A stretch of DNA of 64,000 nucleotides from Lumbricus rubellus (taxonomy: Eukaryota > Annelida > Clitellata > Crassiclitellata > Lumbricidae), in the NCBI GenBank assembly GCA_945859605.1, contig OX243817.1, positions 28,982,503 through 29,046,502 of the forward strand. The letters are read 5' to 3'. Shown here one piece after another: positions 1 to 11,359 of this stretch (the stretch's first letter is position 1; every line of letters begins with the position of its first letter). Position numbers and translations under genes: made by a program. A model generated the notes under the pieces. It saw only the letters and a list, made by a program, of their open reading frames with translations, ran no database searches and had not been told where the DNA came from.

Positions 1-471
1 TTTCCATCAGGTGCCATTCTTCCCCTCTTCCATAATATCCTTATCCTTGTAATTGCGTTCACAACTTCGCACAACGCTGCAGCTCAACTCATCGGCGCAA
101 CGCCAGAGACATCTCGCGTCGTCTGGCGGCCAAAGACTGGTTCAAGTAACGACGGCGCTGACAGGGATCCAGCCTATAAAGCTTTTTAATTCTCATCGCT
201 GTCTTTTCCCCCACTTTTTCTTCCTTTTAACTGCCCGCCGCTTTCCCCTTCTCCACCCGTCCTTCCTTTCAACCCAGTACTATAATTTTTCTCTTCTTTT
301 TCTTCGTTCTTTTGCCGTTCCATTCCCATTCGTCTTTCCATTCTCTGTCCTTTCCATTCAGTCTTTTCCTGTTTCTTCCTCTCCCTTCCCGATTCCCTCC
401 TTCCGCTTTACCTGAATGGCGTAGATTTACAGCATTCAAGACTTGCCAGCGACCAGTTACATGTCACACAC
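1..471. other. Unique sequence, no gene seen
   Basis: The first 180 bases are complex sequence with no recognisable exon. From about 200 to 415 the plus strand is strongly pyrimidine-rich. The open frames here are short and encode Ser/Phe/Pro-rich low-complexity peptides, so I call no gene. Confidence 0.5.
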
Positions 472-836
472 AGCACAAACACACAAACACAAGAACAAAA
501 ACACAAACACACAAACAGAAACACACAGACACTCACAAACACAAACACGCAGACATACAAATACAAACGCACATACACAAATACACACTCACGCGAACAC
601 ACAAACACAAGCACACAAGCACACAAACACACAAACACAAACACACAAACATAAACACACAGACAAACACAACACAAATACAAACACACAAACATACAAC
701 ACAAACACATACACAGACAAAAAATGCAGACACAAACACATAGATAGATACATACACACAGATACAGACACAATCACACAAACACAGTACACACACATAC
801 AGGCACAAACACACAGACCCAGACACATACAGCTGA
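472..836. repeat. CACAAA-type imperfect microsatellite
   Basis: About 365 bases built from ACACAA, CACAAACA and related words. It has no stop codons in several frames on both strands, which produces spurious Thr/His/Lys and Cys/Val/Leu peptides. Confidence 0.95.
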
Positions 837-1248
837 GTGATTTCATTAGTAATTTTAGATCATCTGTAGTAATACGAGCGCATAGTGTCATAGTGTCATA
901 ATGTATCACACTTACACATCGACATATGTCATTCTCAGCATTTGGTTGCTCACCGATTGAAACTAAACTGCTCTTATATATAATACAATAATATTATATT
1001 ATAATATTATAATAGTACAAAGTTTCGTGTGTGTCACTTTTATTCTCGGAAGGAAATGAAATTTTAGTTGCTCTAAGTTTAAATCAGTCTGTAATAAGTT
1101 TGGGTCAACAATAATAATTGTCTTACTTGAATTTCACGTATCAAGTTGCCTTAGAAAATGTCTTTTGATGATTCTATGTATAGGCTACTACTACGTGAAA
1201 TAAGATCATTAACATATCAAGCTGTAGATGAAAAGCTAATTTCAATTT

Positions 1249-1250
<2 letters not shown>

Positions 1251-1339
<89 letters not shown>

Positions 1340-1346
1340 GTGTGTG
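1251..1346. repeat. (TG)n microsatellite
   Basis: A nearly pure TG dinucleotide run of about 48 units with one GC interruption near the 3' end. Confidence 0.98.
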
Positions 1347-1473
1347 ACTGAAGGCTGGACGCAGCGCTCGCGAAACAGTTGGAGCCCTGGCTAAGCTATA
1401 AACTTTATAAAGGAGCGCTTTATAATTAATATGTTTGAGTTTTACAATTACGCCACTGTAAGTGAATGACTCT

Positions 1474-2417
1474 CTTGTCCTGTCTTGTCTTGTCTCTTGT
1501 CTTGTCTTGTCTTGTCTCTTGTCTTGTCTCTTGTCTTGTCTTGTCTCTTGTCTTGTGTCTTGGCTTGTCTCTTGTCTTGTCTCTTGTCTTGTCTTGTTTC
1601 TTGTCCTGTCTCTTGTCTAGTCTCTTGTCTTGTCTCTTGTCTTGTCTCTTGTCTTGTCTCTTGTCTTGTCTCTTGCCTTGTCTTGTCTTGTCTTGTCTCT
1701 TGTCTTGTCTCTTGTCTTGTCTCTTGTCTTGTTTCTTGTCTTGTCTTGTCTTTTGTCTTTTGTCTTGTCTTGTCTCTTGTCTTGTCTTGTTTCTTGTCTC
1801 GTCTTGTCTTGCCTCTTGTCATGTCTTGTCTTGTCTCTTGTCTTGCCTTGTCTCGTCTTGTCTATTGTCTTTTGTCTTGTCTTGTCTCTTGTCTTGTCTC
1901 TTGTCTTGTCTCTTGCCTTGTCTTGTCTTGTCTTGTCTCTTGTCTTGTCTCTTGTCTTGTCTTGTCTTTTGTCTTTTGTCTTATCTTGTCTTGTCTCTTG
2001 TCTTGTCTTGTTTCTTGTCTCGTCTTGTCTTGTCTCTTGTCTTGTCTCTTGTCTTGTCTTGTCTTTTGTCTTTTGTCTTGTCTTGTCTCTTGTCATGTCT
2101 TGTCTTGTCTCTTGTCTTGCCTTGTCTCGTCTTGTCTATTGTCTTTTGTCTTGTCTTGTCTCTTGTCTTGTCTCTTGTCTTGTCTCTTGCCTTGTCTTGT
2201 CTTGTCTTGTCTCTTGTCTTGTCTCTTGTCTTGTCTTGTCTTTTGTCTTTTGTCTTGTCTTGTCTTGTCTCTTGTCTTGTCTTGTTTCTTGTCTCGTCTT
2301 GTCTTGTCTCTTGTCTTGTCTCTTGTCTTGTCTTGTCTTTTGTCTTTTGTCTTGTCTTGTCTCTTGTCATGTCTTGTCTTGTCTCTTGTCTTGCCTTGTC
2401 TCGTCTTGTCTATTGTC
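1474..2417. repeat. CTTGT-based array with 274-bp higher-order period
   Basis: About 940 bases of CTTGT pentamers mixed with CTCTTGT and TTTTGT variants. The variant word GTCATGTC recurs with its C at 1820, 2094 and 2368, exactly 274 bases apart each time, and each is followed by the same series of variants ending in TCTATTGTCT. This shows segmental tandem duplication of an already repetitive array. A CTTGT repeat contains no stop in any of six frames, so the long Leu/Ser/Cys/Val and Thr/Arg/Gln/Asp/Lys open frames are artefacts. Confidence 0.95.
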
Positions 2418-3437
2418 TGTCCGATACTCAGCCGATGCCATATGCGCGAATAGTCGCTGTATCATGGTTCTCAGTTCTCACCACAGACAGCTGCAGCGCT
2501 GCAGAGAAAGTTCAGCGCTGCATGGCTGCTGCTGCTGTCTGGTTACGTTTATTTGGCCAGCGCTAATTTGCGATGGAAAGCGCTAAGTAATCTGGCATTA
2601 AAATCGCATAGACATCGGTCTGCGAATGCTGCGGATGCAACGTGGAACCGGTGCCTTGTTGGCGCCGCCGACGCTGCTGCTGCTGCTGCAAGGTTCGTTA
2701 TTTCCAAAGAGGAATTGAAGGTGAGAGAGATTGACTCGTTGAGTGTCTACATCGCTTCCGTCAGTTGCTTCATCCCTCTCTGCTGCAGTTATTCAGGCTC
2801 CCTCATCAGATCCTCTCCCTTTCTCACACCATCGTCCATCTCTAAGCTTCCCCCTCCATCCCGACCTTGTCTAATTCCCGTCTCCAGTCTGCTTGTCTTC
2901 GACACAAGAGGCGTCTTTGGCGAATTAAAAAGGCGTCGGCGTAATAATATCATGCGAGTATAAGCAACACTAGTCTTGTCTTTCTGTGTACGTGTGAGAA
3001 ACGCTCGGTTTTCTACGTTGCCAAACGGTTTTCATTATCCGGCACACACTATCGTCTCGCATGCATGTGCACCTTGCTGTGTAATTATTTGCTCGCGGCC
3101 GGCATCAGAATTATCGTCAAACGATACGAATAACTTAATAAGTAGATGCATGTGCGGGCATATGTCAACGATCACGTATCGATCATGCATGTTGTGAGGT
3201 AATGAGTTCATTTAATATTCGTCATTACCCCATGCACAGAATATCACTCAATTATTGCATGGGGTCTCTTATCAATGCCCCATTGCCCCATGCAACGGTT
3301 TAAGTTATGCATGCCATTGTTGCGTAGGCCTATAATACACGCGCATTCCGATGCATTACGCCTACAAGTTTACAACGGTATATTTTCCACTGCCAATCCT
3401 TCGAAAGATCCGAAAGACGTAAATTATTACATACAGT
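2418..3437. other. Unique sequence, no confident gene
   Basis: Complex sequence with small CTG/GCT runs near 2525 and 2670. An AAG/GTGAGA donor-like site at about 2719-2720 could end a non-coding or small exon, but no family similarity is seen in the preceding open frame. Nothing else is recognisable. Confidence 0.35.
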
Positions 3438-3445
3438 CTTCATAC

Positions 3446-3644
3446 CAGGGCTTTTGTAACGTGCAGTTTACTGTTGTACACAAAGTGTGCAGTTCTAAAT
3501 GGATTTGTGCAGTTGTAGAAGCACTTCTGTGCAGTGAAAAGTAGCTGAAAAAGGTCATTTTCCTCTGATTGGGAGTACTTTGCCATGGAGGATGGGAAAG
3601 GAAAGAAGGTGTGCAGTTCTAAAAATTCCTTAGAAACAGCCCTG
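3446..3644. mobile_element. hAT-type MITE, family A, copy 1
   Basis: A 199-bp non-coding element. It begins CAGGGCTTTTG and ends AAACAGCCCTG, giving short imperfect terminal inverted repeats. It is flanked by a perfect 8-bp target duplication CTTCATAC (3438-3445 and 3645-3652), as expected for hAT insertions. The interior repeats the phrase GTGCAGTT several times. Related copies lie at 54003-54158 and, inverted, at 59616-59808. Confidence 0.85.
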
Positions 3645-3783
3645 CTTCATACAAGACCACATTATACAACAAAGAACCCATCGGGTAATGACAACGCGAC
3701 CAATGTATGCATGCAGACGGCTCTTGGTAAACAGGCATTTTTGTCGTTGGCCCCAATAGTATATTGTTTGTATATGCACTTGT

Positions 3784-3985
3784 TATAGCGCCCCTTCAAG
3801 CTCTCTCTACTCAGAGGCGCTTCCGAATGCAGAGCGTACACTGCATCGGAGTTTCACGCCGAAGCGCTGAGCAATAATTATTGGGAGTGAAGGACTTGCC
3901 CAAGTTCCTTAAGAGGCGAGGTGGATTCGAACCTCGAACCTTCCGGCTTCAAGGAAACGACGCCACCACTACACCACCGCGCCCC
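3784..3985 (-). mobile_element. tRNA-derived SINE, copy 1
   Basis: On the minus strand the element starts with a tRNA-like head carrying an A-box TGGTGTAGTGG (3966-3976) and a B-box GGTTCGAATCC (3923-3933). It continues through a body with GAAGCGC and GATGCAGTGT words and ends in GGGGCGCTATA. Copies lie at 8348-8616, 28182-28384 and 33050-33268. This one has no clear poly-AAATA tail. It is called a SINE because the tRNA-like promoter is joined to an unrelated body and repeated. Confidence 0.88.
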
Positions 3986-4580
3986 ATGGAATTATTGTCT
4001 CCTGCAAAGCTAACAAGACTAGTGACAACATTATTCGCTCTGCGGAGTCTGTAGCCTATATATCATCCTCATAAGTTATAACTCGACAAAACCAATTGTT
4101 TCATGGACTCGCTTTTTTCCGCAGTCTGTGCTTTGTCCTCTTGGTTTTCGGCCTGATTTACGCCGTCGATTTGACATGGGAAACGATTCTGATTATTAGC
4201 CACCATTATGGGTGATACATTATAGTTATACATCGAGAATAATCTGTCATTGGCGTTATAAAAGTTTTTGGGTTACTTATTATGGGCTATTGAATGCGAA
4301 TGGAGTGAAGTCACGCTTAACGCGTTAGCCCCCCCTGCATTAATGTCTATAATTAAATCTGGCGGAAACTCATTGGCTGCTCTAATAAATGAAGAATCCC
4401 GCGTGAGAATAGCATGCCGACATTTTTTAGTGTTGTTGCATGCACGGAATTAGCTACATGTACATCTATCGGTTGAATTAAAAATTAATAATCTCGTGTA
4501 GTTTTCAGTCGTTTCACAGGCACTAAGCTGTGCATCATTCGGTTTGAGATAGCTACCAGATGAATATGGCTTCTATTCTT

Positions 4581-4614
<34 letters not shown>

Positions 4615-4663
4615 ATTTATATATAAAATTATATATATGCCTATACAAGGGGGGGTCTATAGC

Positions 4664-4888
4664 CAGTGGCGGCGCCAAGATTTCAGGTTTTTTTGGGAGG
4701 GGGCTGAACTCAGGAGGAAATTTTTCACTTTCATTCGCCAAAATTTCTGACGACCTTTTTTTTAGTCATCTCGTTAATTTTGTGGAAGGGGGGAAGGCTG
4801 ATCATCTAAATATTTTATTTTCACATGGGAAAAATGGATGGCCTTTTGGGGAGGCTTGGCCCCCGTTGCCCTCCTAGCGCCGCTACTA
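4664..4888. mobile_element. hAT-type MITE, family B, copy 1
   Basis: A 225-bp non-coding element starting CAGTGGCGGCGCCAAG, with a diverged inverted end CTAGCGCCGCTACTA. A perfect 8-bp target duplication TCTATAGC flanks it (4656-4663 and 4889-4896). The internal phrase TTCTGACGACCTTT is shared with 40831-41068 and with about 32975, so these belong to one broad family. Confidence 0.85.
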
Positions 4889-4896
4889 TCTATAGC

Positions 4897-7800
4897 GTGA
4901 AATGGGCGGCCCAGGCATTGACGTGTTTAATGCAATCTATTACGCTCTCCTCCCCGGGATAGTGTGGCTGTTGGGCTAAATTTATACGTGAACATGTGAG
5001 AATATTTATGTCTATAGTTGCGCGCATATACAAGCATGCCTGTGTAAAAGCGCATACATAGATAATCATTTAGGTCTATAATTATAATAGACAGGTATAT
5101 TTTTATTTTATACGAATAAACCCCTTCATATTATACTTAGGCCTACAATGTATTGTATAATTTATTATACAGAATACACAAGCACGTGAAAATATACAAT
5201 CATAATGATATCGAATTCATGTGAATTTGCTACCGCGGATTGTATAAAATAGTATAGTCTATGTGTAGTCATGTGTGTGTATCGGTGTGTGCGTGCGTAC
5301 GTGTGTGTATTAGTGTATGCGTGCGTGTGTGCGTGTGTGTCTACTGTGTGTGGCTGTGTGTGCCTTTGTGGGTGTGAGTGTGTGTGTAATTTATGAGTTT
5401 GAGAAGGCGTTTTATATGTGGAACATAATTCAGAATAAAACCAACACTTTGTTTAAAAAGAGGAAGTTTTACGGCTTCGGACTCTGCTCATACCCATTAG
5501 CATCATGCATGCATCGAGTCTAAATATTATATATTATTATGGGAAAATGTTGAATTTCTGCGTCTCTCTTTCTCTGTCTGCTTGCCTCTCATGATGATCT
5601 GCAGCCTATGTATACGTGTATATATACACATGTATATATAGTCGGTCTACTGTATATGCAACCATATATATATACATTTATATATTATACCTGTCTTGTC
5701 TACTGTATACTTGTATGCGTCTACGTCGGTCTGTATAGATGCATGTTTGTTATAGATGCATGACATTGCATGTTTGTGCCGGTCTGTCCATCTGACTGTA
5801 TGCCTTGTAACCTGCGTATATATACGCGAGCTCCAGTCTACATCTATATGCTATGCTTGCTCTTGTATGTTTGCCTGCGTTTGTCTGCCTGCTTCTGTAT
5901 GTCTGCCTGCTTTTGTCTGTATATCTGCGTCTGTCTGTCTCTGTCTGTATGCCTGCGTCTGCCTGACTGTCTGCTTTTGTCTGTCTGTCTGTCTGTCTGT
6001 CTGCATCTCTTTGTATGCCTGCTTCTGTTCGGTATAATATTTTAAGAGGAGGTGTTATGTATATATACCTTCTGAGATGATTTGCAGGGGGTGTCGGCTA
6101 ATTATGAAAGAGCAAGAGAGAAAGGACAGCGGGGGGTCGTCTGACTTATGGTGGAACGTCCAGGATGGACTTCCCAGAGTGCTCCTGAGGTGGGCATGTT
6201 GAGAAGGAAATTGAGGGGAAAAACTGTATGAGAAGTCAGTTCCCTTTGGAAACTTGTTCGACCTTATATGTTCTCATGCAGTATATGTCGAGAGAACACG
6301 GCATCTCAACATTGTGTCATTTACATCAAATTATTGTGACCTCATTAAAGTCGTTATTAATTCAGAAAGCGCCGATCTCCGTCACTGCACCTGAAGCCGG
6401 TGAATTAACTCGATTGTTAATTAACTAACAATTATTCTGTAATCGGCGAACACCTGAAAGCTGTCCGAAAACTAGAACTCTAGGCTGGCAGGTCTACGAG
6501 TAAGTCCTGAACAGGAGAAGATAGAGCAAACGTTGTGTTTAGACTGTCCTGTGTATAGATCTACCACTAAAATGTTAGAGCCTCGTCAGGATGCTTTTAA
6601 TGACATGAGGTCCTAAATGACATGATATAAAGTCTCACGTATCTTTTTAAAATAACAGGTTTCTTTAGCTGCAGCTGAAAATTTTATCAGTGAAAGACGT
6701 CATTGAGGTTTTTGTTTGAAAGGCAGATTGAAGGTCACAGGAGTATATCTTTATTTTTTATGTAGCAGATGCTGAAAATCTGTAAGATTTACGTAATTAT
6801 TCTATTTATAAAGATGCTTTAAATATTGACGATCAACTTAGACGTTGGGGATTCAAAACCAGGGATGCCACTCATAACTTTTTCCACCTTGATCTAGGTT
6901 TTTTGGTCTTGTCTATAGGTTTCTAGGTTTTTTGTCGGGATTAAGCTTTTTTGTCACGATGGTTTTTCTGACTTTTTAAGGTAACCAATTCACATTAAGG
7001 TAAAAACGGGAGAAAGACGAGCACAAAGAGGATATCTAGAAATTTTTGGGGAAACAAAAGACTAAAAAAAAGGTCTTCAGAAATTCCAAGTCCGAAAATT
7101 TCTTGTAATTCTAAGGAATTTTTCAATCTAGCTTTTTCTAGCCTTTTTCGACCGGATCCGACTTTTTTAAAATTCGGAGTGGCATCACTGGTCAAAACCT
7201 CGTCAATTAACACCTCGTGTTAATTCAAAAGTTAATTTAATTCCATAATCGCAATCCATGAGAGAATTGAAGCTCATTCATTCATTCATTTTGATGATTT
7301 GTATATTGTATTGTATTGTATTGTATTGTGTGTGACCATTTATAATAAAGCGCTTCTCGCAGCAAGAGCCTTTCAGAAGCGCTCCCAGTGTGATCAACCC
7401 CGAGAGAAAAGGCAAGTTTTTCAGACGAGTGGATTTATTTAGCGCATCTTAAAGAGACCTACTCAGAGGCGCTCCAAGACCAAGTTAAAAACGATTCGCT
7501 CAAGGACACCAAATTGAGGCTGTATACAGTTGGAATACAGCCAAGTGTATTAATTGGAGGCTGTCTGTTCTGTTAGTGTATTTAAGATTTATGTCTTACT
7601 GTCATTTGCGTCCTTGTGAATTGTTTCAATTGCATAACTGCCTATACACTGTTATCGGTTGCGGTCTGTGAACCGGATTGTTCAATAAAGAATAAATTTT
7701 TATATGGTTGCGATAGATCAGTCTTAAGTTTGAACCTGAATGACGCAAACAAAATCAGAATTCATTAGAACGAATTGAACTGGGCAGAACTTGCAAAATT

Positions 7801-8340
7801 CCAATTGGTTTTGAATGAACAACAGAGAAAGCCATGCATTCAATACCGTTCGCGTTATCTTCAAGTTCAAGGTATAGACCTACGCAACAAAAGTCAAGAT
7901 GGCGCCTATTCTATTGAGTGCACACGATGTATTTTTATGAATTAAGGGTGCACACATGAGCACGGAATGTAGATAGGAAAGGAAGTTAAAATCCAGAAGT
8001 TTTTGTGAACTACAATCAGAGTTTGAATGAATTGTTTACTCAACAGCATGCAGCCATTGAGGGGTTGTATAGATGCAGTACGAGCTGAGGAGGCGCCGAT
8101 ATTTTTGGTTCATTGTTATGACTATGAGACTATGACAGCAGTCCTTGAGCTTTTGTATAGTTCAGCTCTATATATACATGTAGACTATTTATTTATTTAT
8201 ATATATATATATTATGCATGTATATTATGTATATATTATATGAAATATATCTTGTTGACACCACTGAGATATTAAAAGCAGTAGTGAACTCTGCTTCAGG
8301 CCATGAATCAGCAAATGAGATTGTGATTAGAAAATGTAGA
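4897..8340. other. AT-rich intergenic sequence, no gene
   Basis: No gene recognised. Contents are a TG/CG-rich run near 5265-5390, CTGT tetramers at 5857-6030, a SINE-tail-like fragment near 7330-7480 (words AAGCGCTTC and AAGCGCTCC), and a TTCAATAAAGAATAAA stretch near 7680 that resembles a polyadenylation region without any visible gene before it. Confidence 0.4.
5857..6030. repeat. CTGT/CTGC microsatellite
   Basis: Imperfect CTGTCTGC and CTGT units. The open Cys/Leu/Val frames across it are repeat artefacts. Confidence 0.9.
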
Positions 8341-8347
8341 CAATGAA

Positions 8348-8616
8348 GTATTATTTATTTATTTATTATTTTATTCATTTATTTATTTCTCACGTTTGCT
8401 ATAGCGCCCCTTCAAGCTCTCTATACTCTGATGAGCTCCCGACTGCAGCCCAGACACTGCATCGGAGTTTCACGCCGAAGCGCACGAGCAATTGCGAGTG
8501 AAGGACTTGCTCAAGATTCCTGTAGGCCTTACATGTGCACGGCGGCTTGATGTGGATACCAACCTGGTACCCTCCGGCTCCAAGGTACCAAATCCACCAC
8601 TACACCAACGTGCCCC
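8348..8616 (-). mobile_element. tRNA-derived SINE, copy 2, with AAATA tail
   Basis: The same family as the copy at 3784-3985, also on the minus strand. The 3' tail is preserved here as TTTAT/ATTT units (8348-8390), meaning a poly-AAATA tail on the element strand. The tRNA-like head is more diverged, and the B-box has decayed (GATGTGGATACCAACC region). The body (GATGCAGTGT, GAAGCGC words) is clear. Confidence 0.85.
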
Positions 8617-8617
8617 A

Positions 8618-9200
8618 CAATGATGAGACAAAATGAGGCCAAAAATATGGCTTTACAATTAATATGAAATTATTGCGCAATTTAGCAAACTCGTATGCAT
8701 AGGCCTACATGTATTTTGTAAGTAATGTTATAGCTGTCTGATAGCCGATATAATATACTGCACCTACAAATTTATGTAGCATTATATAGCGCATGCATAC
8801 ATGCATTCACACACACATACATGCGTGCATAGCCTACATGCATAATTTGTGTGTATTTTTGCGTGCTATGTGGTTTTCTTACTGCGTTGTAGCCTGCATA
8901 CCCCGGTAGTGTATACGTGTTTCGCATGTGAGCTTTATGTTATGTTATGTAGGCGTGTATGTAGGAGTGGGATTTGTTTATTAAGACGGAATGTGTAAAT
9001 AACGCACCTTGTCCCATTAGAAAGACGATGACCCAAGCGTCTTACATCAGATCATCGAAGGGGGGGGGGTGGAGAGGAGGGGAGGAGATTGCTTTCTCTG
9101 CAGCCTATCACTCTGAGCAAACAAGCACACCAGTAATAACACACGGATGCACACGGTGAGGCACGCGACCACTGAGAACGACACACATACGGTTAAGCCA
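8618..9200. other. AT-rich sequence, no gene
   Basis: No coding signal. The stretch is rich in TGCATGCA-like and TAGGCCTA words and has a G10 run at about 9060. Confidence 0.4.
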
Positions 9201-9207
9201 ACGAAAA

Positions 9208-9565
9208 GAGAGAGAGATAGAGAGACAGACAGACAGACAGACAGAGACAGATAGATAGACAGAGACAGATACAGACAGAGACAGATAGACAGATACAGAT
9301 ACAGACAGATACAGATACAGACAGAGACAGATAGAGAGAGACAGAGACAGACAGACAAAGACAGATACAGACAGAGACAGATAGAGAGAGAGACAGATAG
9401 AGACAGACAGACAGACAGAGAGTCGCCAGTAAAAGAAAGGCAGACAGAAGCAATGAAGAAGAGAATGAGAGGCAGAGATGCTTTCGAACGCAAAGACTGA
9501 GTTAGGTGCACAGACAAACAAAACGACAGACAGACAAACACAGACAAACACAGACAAACAGACAG
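9208..9565. repeat. CAGA/GATA compound microsatellite
   Basis: About 360 bases of CAGACAGA, GAGACAGATA and related units with a short unique interruption near 9425-9520. Minus-strand Ser/Leu/Cys open frames here are artefacts. Confidence 0.95.
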
Positions 9566-10104
9566 ACAGAGGGACATTCTTCTACTGGGTCACTTACAAT
9601 GGATAACCTTACTAGAGGGAGAGAGTCTGAGATAAATGCCAGGCGATGGATTGATAAGACCCAACAGAAGACATCCCACTAATTGGACTTCTGTCTTCTC
9701 TCCAAGCCTATACTCCAAGGTCGACATGCATGAAACTCCGTCCGAAGGAGTGGGGTGGGGTAGGGTGGGGGTAGGGTGGGGTGGGGTATGGTAGGGTGGA
9801 TGAAGGGGTACCTCTAGTTATTTAGGTCTAGATGTCGGCGCAATGTCACCATTTATCCATAGATCTAATTTAACTTCACGACTCTACCACATAAAACCCC
9901 ATGGCCCCGTCAATTAGCTCAGATCATGCAAGAAGAATTTATATACAGATGCATGATCTTGATTCCATTTAAATGGTATTTATTGTGATTATGTATATAA
10001 ATAATTGTTTTGTATGGAATTGAATGCACATTTTACTAATCGCCGCCAAATGACTGGTGTCATGAACTGAAGATGATATAATATTCAAGTCATTATACAC
10101 ACAT

Positions 10105-10275
10105 CCATCCATATCCATTTATCTATCCATCCATCCGTCCATCCATCCATCCATCCATCCATTCATCCATCCATCCATCCATCCATCTATCCATCCATCC
10201 ATCCATCCATCCAACCACCCGTCCATTCATCCATCCATCCATATCCATCCATCCATCCAACCATCCATCCGTCTA
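10105..10275. repeat. (CCAT)n microsatellite
   Basis: A long imperfect CCAT/ATCC tetranucleotide run. Confidence 0.95.
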
Positions 10276-11020
10276 TGTATGCATGCATGCATAGTGCATA
10301 CACATGCATACATACAGACATACATGCCTACAAAGCCATTCATGCACACACGAAGTTAACAGAATGCTTCAAAATTCAAGATGTTGTTGTTTCGTTGGAC
10401 TATTAGTCAATTGGGAAATTTTAAATGTTATAGGTTGAAGTCAAGTCACTATTCATCAACACTTTAGGAATTATGCACACATTGCACAGTTTGTCAAGTC
10501 TATTCTTGTCAGTTATGTGTCAAAGTAATGGGTCCAAGTCAGAAATAGACATAATGTGGGCCATATAATAGACATCCGATTACAAATCATTGCAGAATTA
10601 TACAGGACTGCATATGGTAAAACCAGCGGTCAATTTCATAACAAATGAGCATGCTGTCAAATATCAAATGATTGTTAATTACCTGATTGTTGTGTTATAA
10701 GCTGATGCCTTATTCTATTTTAATATTTAGCTGTGAAGCTGACTCAAGAATTGATAAATATAGGTCAGCGCCATAATTGTCTTGATGCGGAGTCATGGGA
10801 TCGTTTAGCATTTTACAGCTAATAGGTGCTTCTCAGATGCACGAGGGCAACCATGACTGATACTGTTCATATAGGAATATTAATCTGTGTGGGATGGATG
10901 TGGCCAATCGCCCTCGTAGGTCTAGATTATGGACAAGACATGAAGCCGCTGACATTGTTTTTCTTCTTCAAATAACCATGGCAGTCTCTGTATATGCCTA
11001 CATGGTTCCACAAATTATTC
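10276..11020. other. Unique sequence before MMP exon, no earlier exon found
   Basis: I looked here for the missing 5' MMP exons (a cysteine-switch PRCGVPD-like motif or the start of the catalytic domain) and found none. Bases 10438-10457 exactly repeat the 20 bases found after the LINE remnant at 20991-21010, so a retroelement 3' end may lie here. Confidence 0.4.
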
Positions 11021-11024
11021 TTGC

Positions 11025-11300
11025 TCTTGTTCGTGTTCTTGTTGTTCTTCTTATTTTTGTTCTTCTTGTTGCTCTTGTTGTTCTTCTTATTTGCTGTTCT
11101 TCTTGTTGCTCTTGTTGTTCTTGTTCTTATTGTTTTTTGTTCTACTTGTTCTTGTTGTTCTTCGTGTTCTTCTCCTCTTCCTCATCGTCGTCCTCCTTCT
11201 CTTCATCCTCCTCCTCCTTCACTTCTTCTCCTTCTCCTTTCCCTCTTCTTCCTCCTCTTCTTCTGTTCTGTCTATTTTATTCTCGTTCTCGTAAGCAATA
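11025..11300. repeat. CTT/TTG/TCC polypyrimidine tract
   Basis: About 275 bases dominated by TTCTTGTTGTTC and then CTCCTCCTT words. It lies just upstream of the MMP splice acceptor at 11358-11359 and may lengthen its polypyrimidine region. The predicted Leu/Val/Ser peptides are not considered real. Confidence 0.85.
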
Positions 11301-11359
11301 ACAGATGTGTGTCTCATATCGTCCACATCATAACCGATGTTCTGTTCTGTTCTTACCAG

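Noticed and set aside
312..909. Thr/His/Lys-rich and Cys/Val-rich frames at the left end
   Set aside because: Translation of the CACAAA repeat on both strands.
1466..2566. Long plus-strand frame of 366 codons rich in Leu, Ser, Cys and Val, and minus-strand Thr/Arg/Gln/Asp/Lys frames
   Set aside because: Direct translation of the CTTGT array, which has no stops in any frame; no conserved flanks.
3784..3985. A genuine tRNA gene on the minus strand
   Set aside because: A- and B-box words are present, but a proper acceptor stem and cloverleaf are not, and the unit continues into a repeated SINE body.
5413..5440. A short AFYMWNIIQ peptide resembling the MMP segment before the catalytic domain
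   Set aside because: Only a few residues match, without the flanking conserved text or splice sites.
9195..9600. A possible CRISPR-like or regularly spaced array
   Set aside because: Units are continuous short tandem repeats without spacers, in a eukaryotic genome.
10771..10800. A TGCGGAGTC word that could encode the CGV of a cysteine switch
   Set aside because: The codon before it is a stop in that frame and no surrounding propeptide text is present.
10894..11301. Hydrophobic frame just before the MMP exon as a possible signal peptide exon
   Set aside because: The hydrophobic part is the CTT/TTG polypyrimidine tract; no propeptide or cleavage motif and no matching phase-1 donor found.
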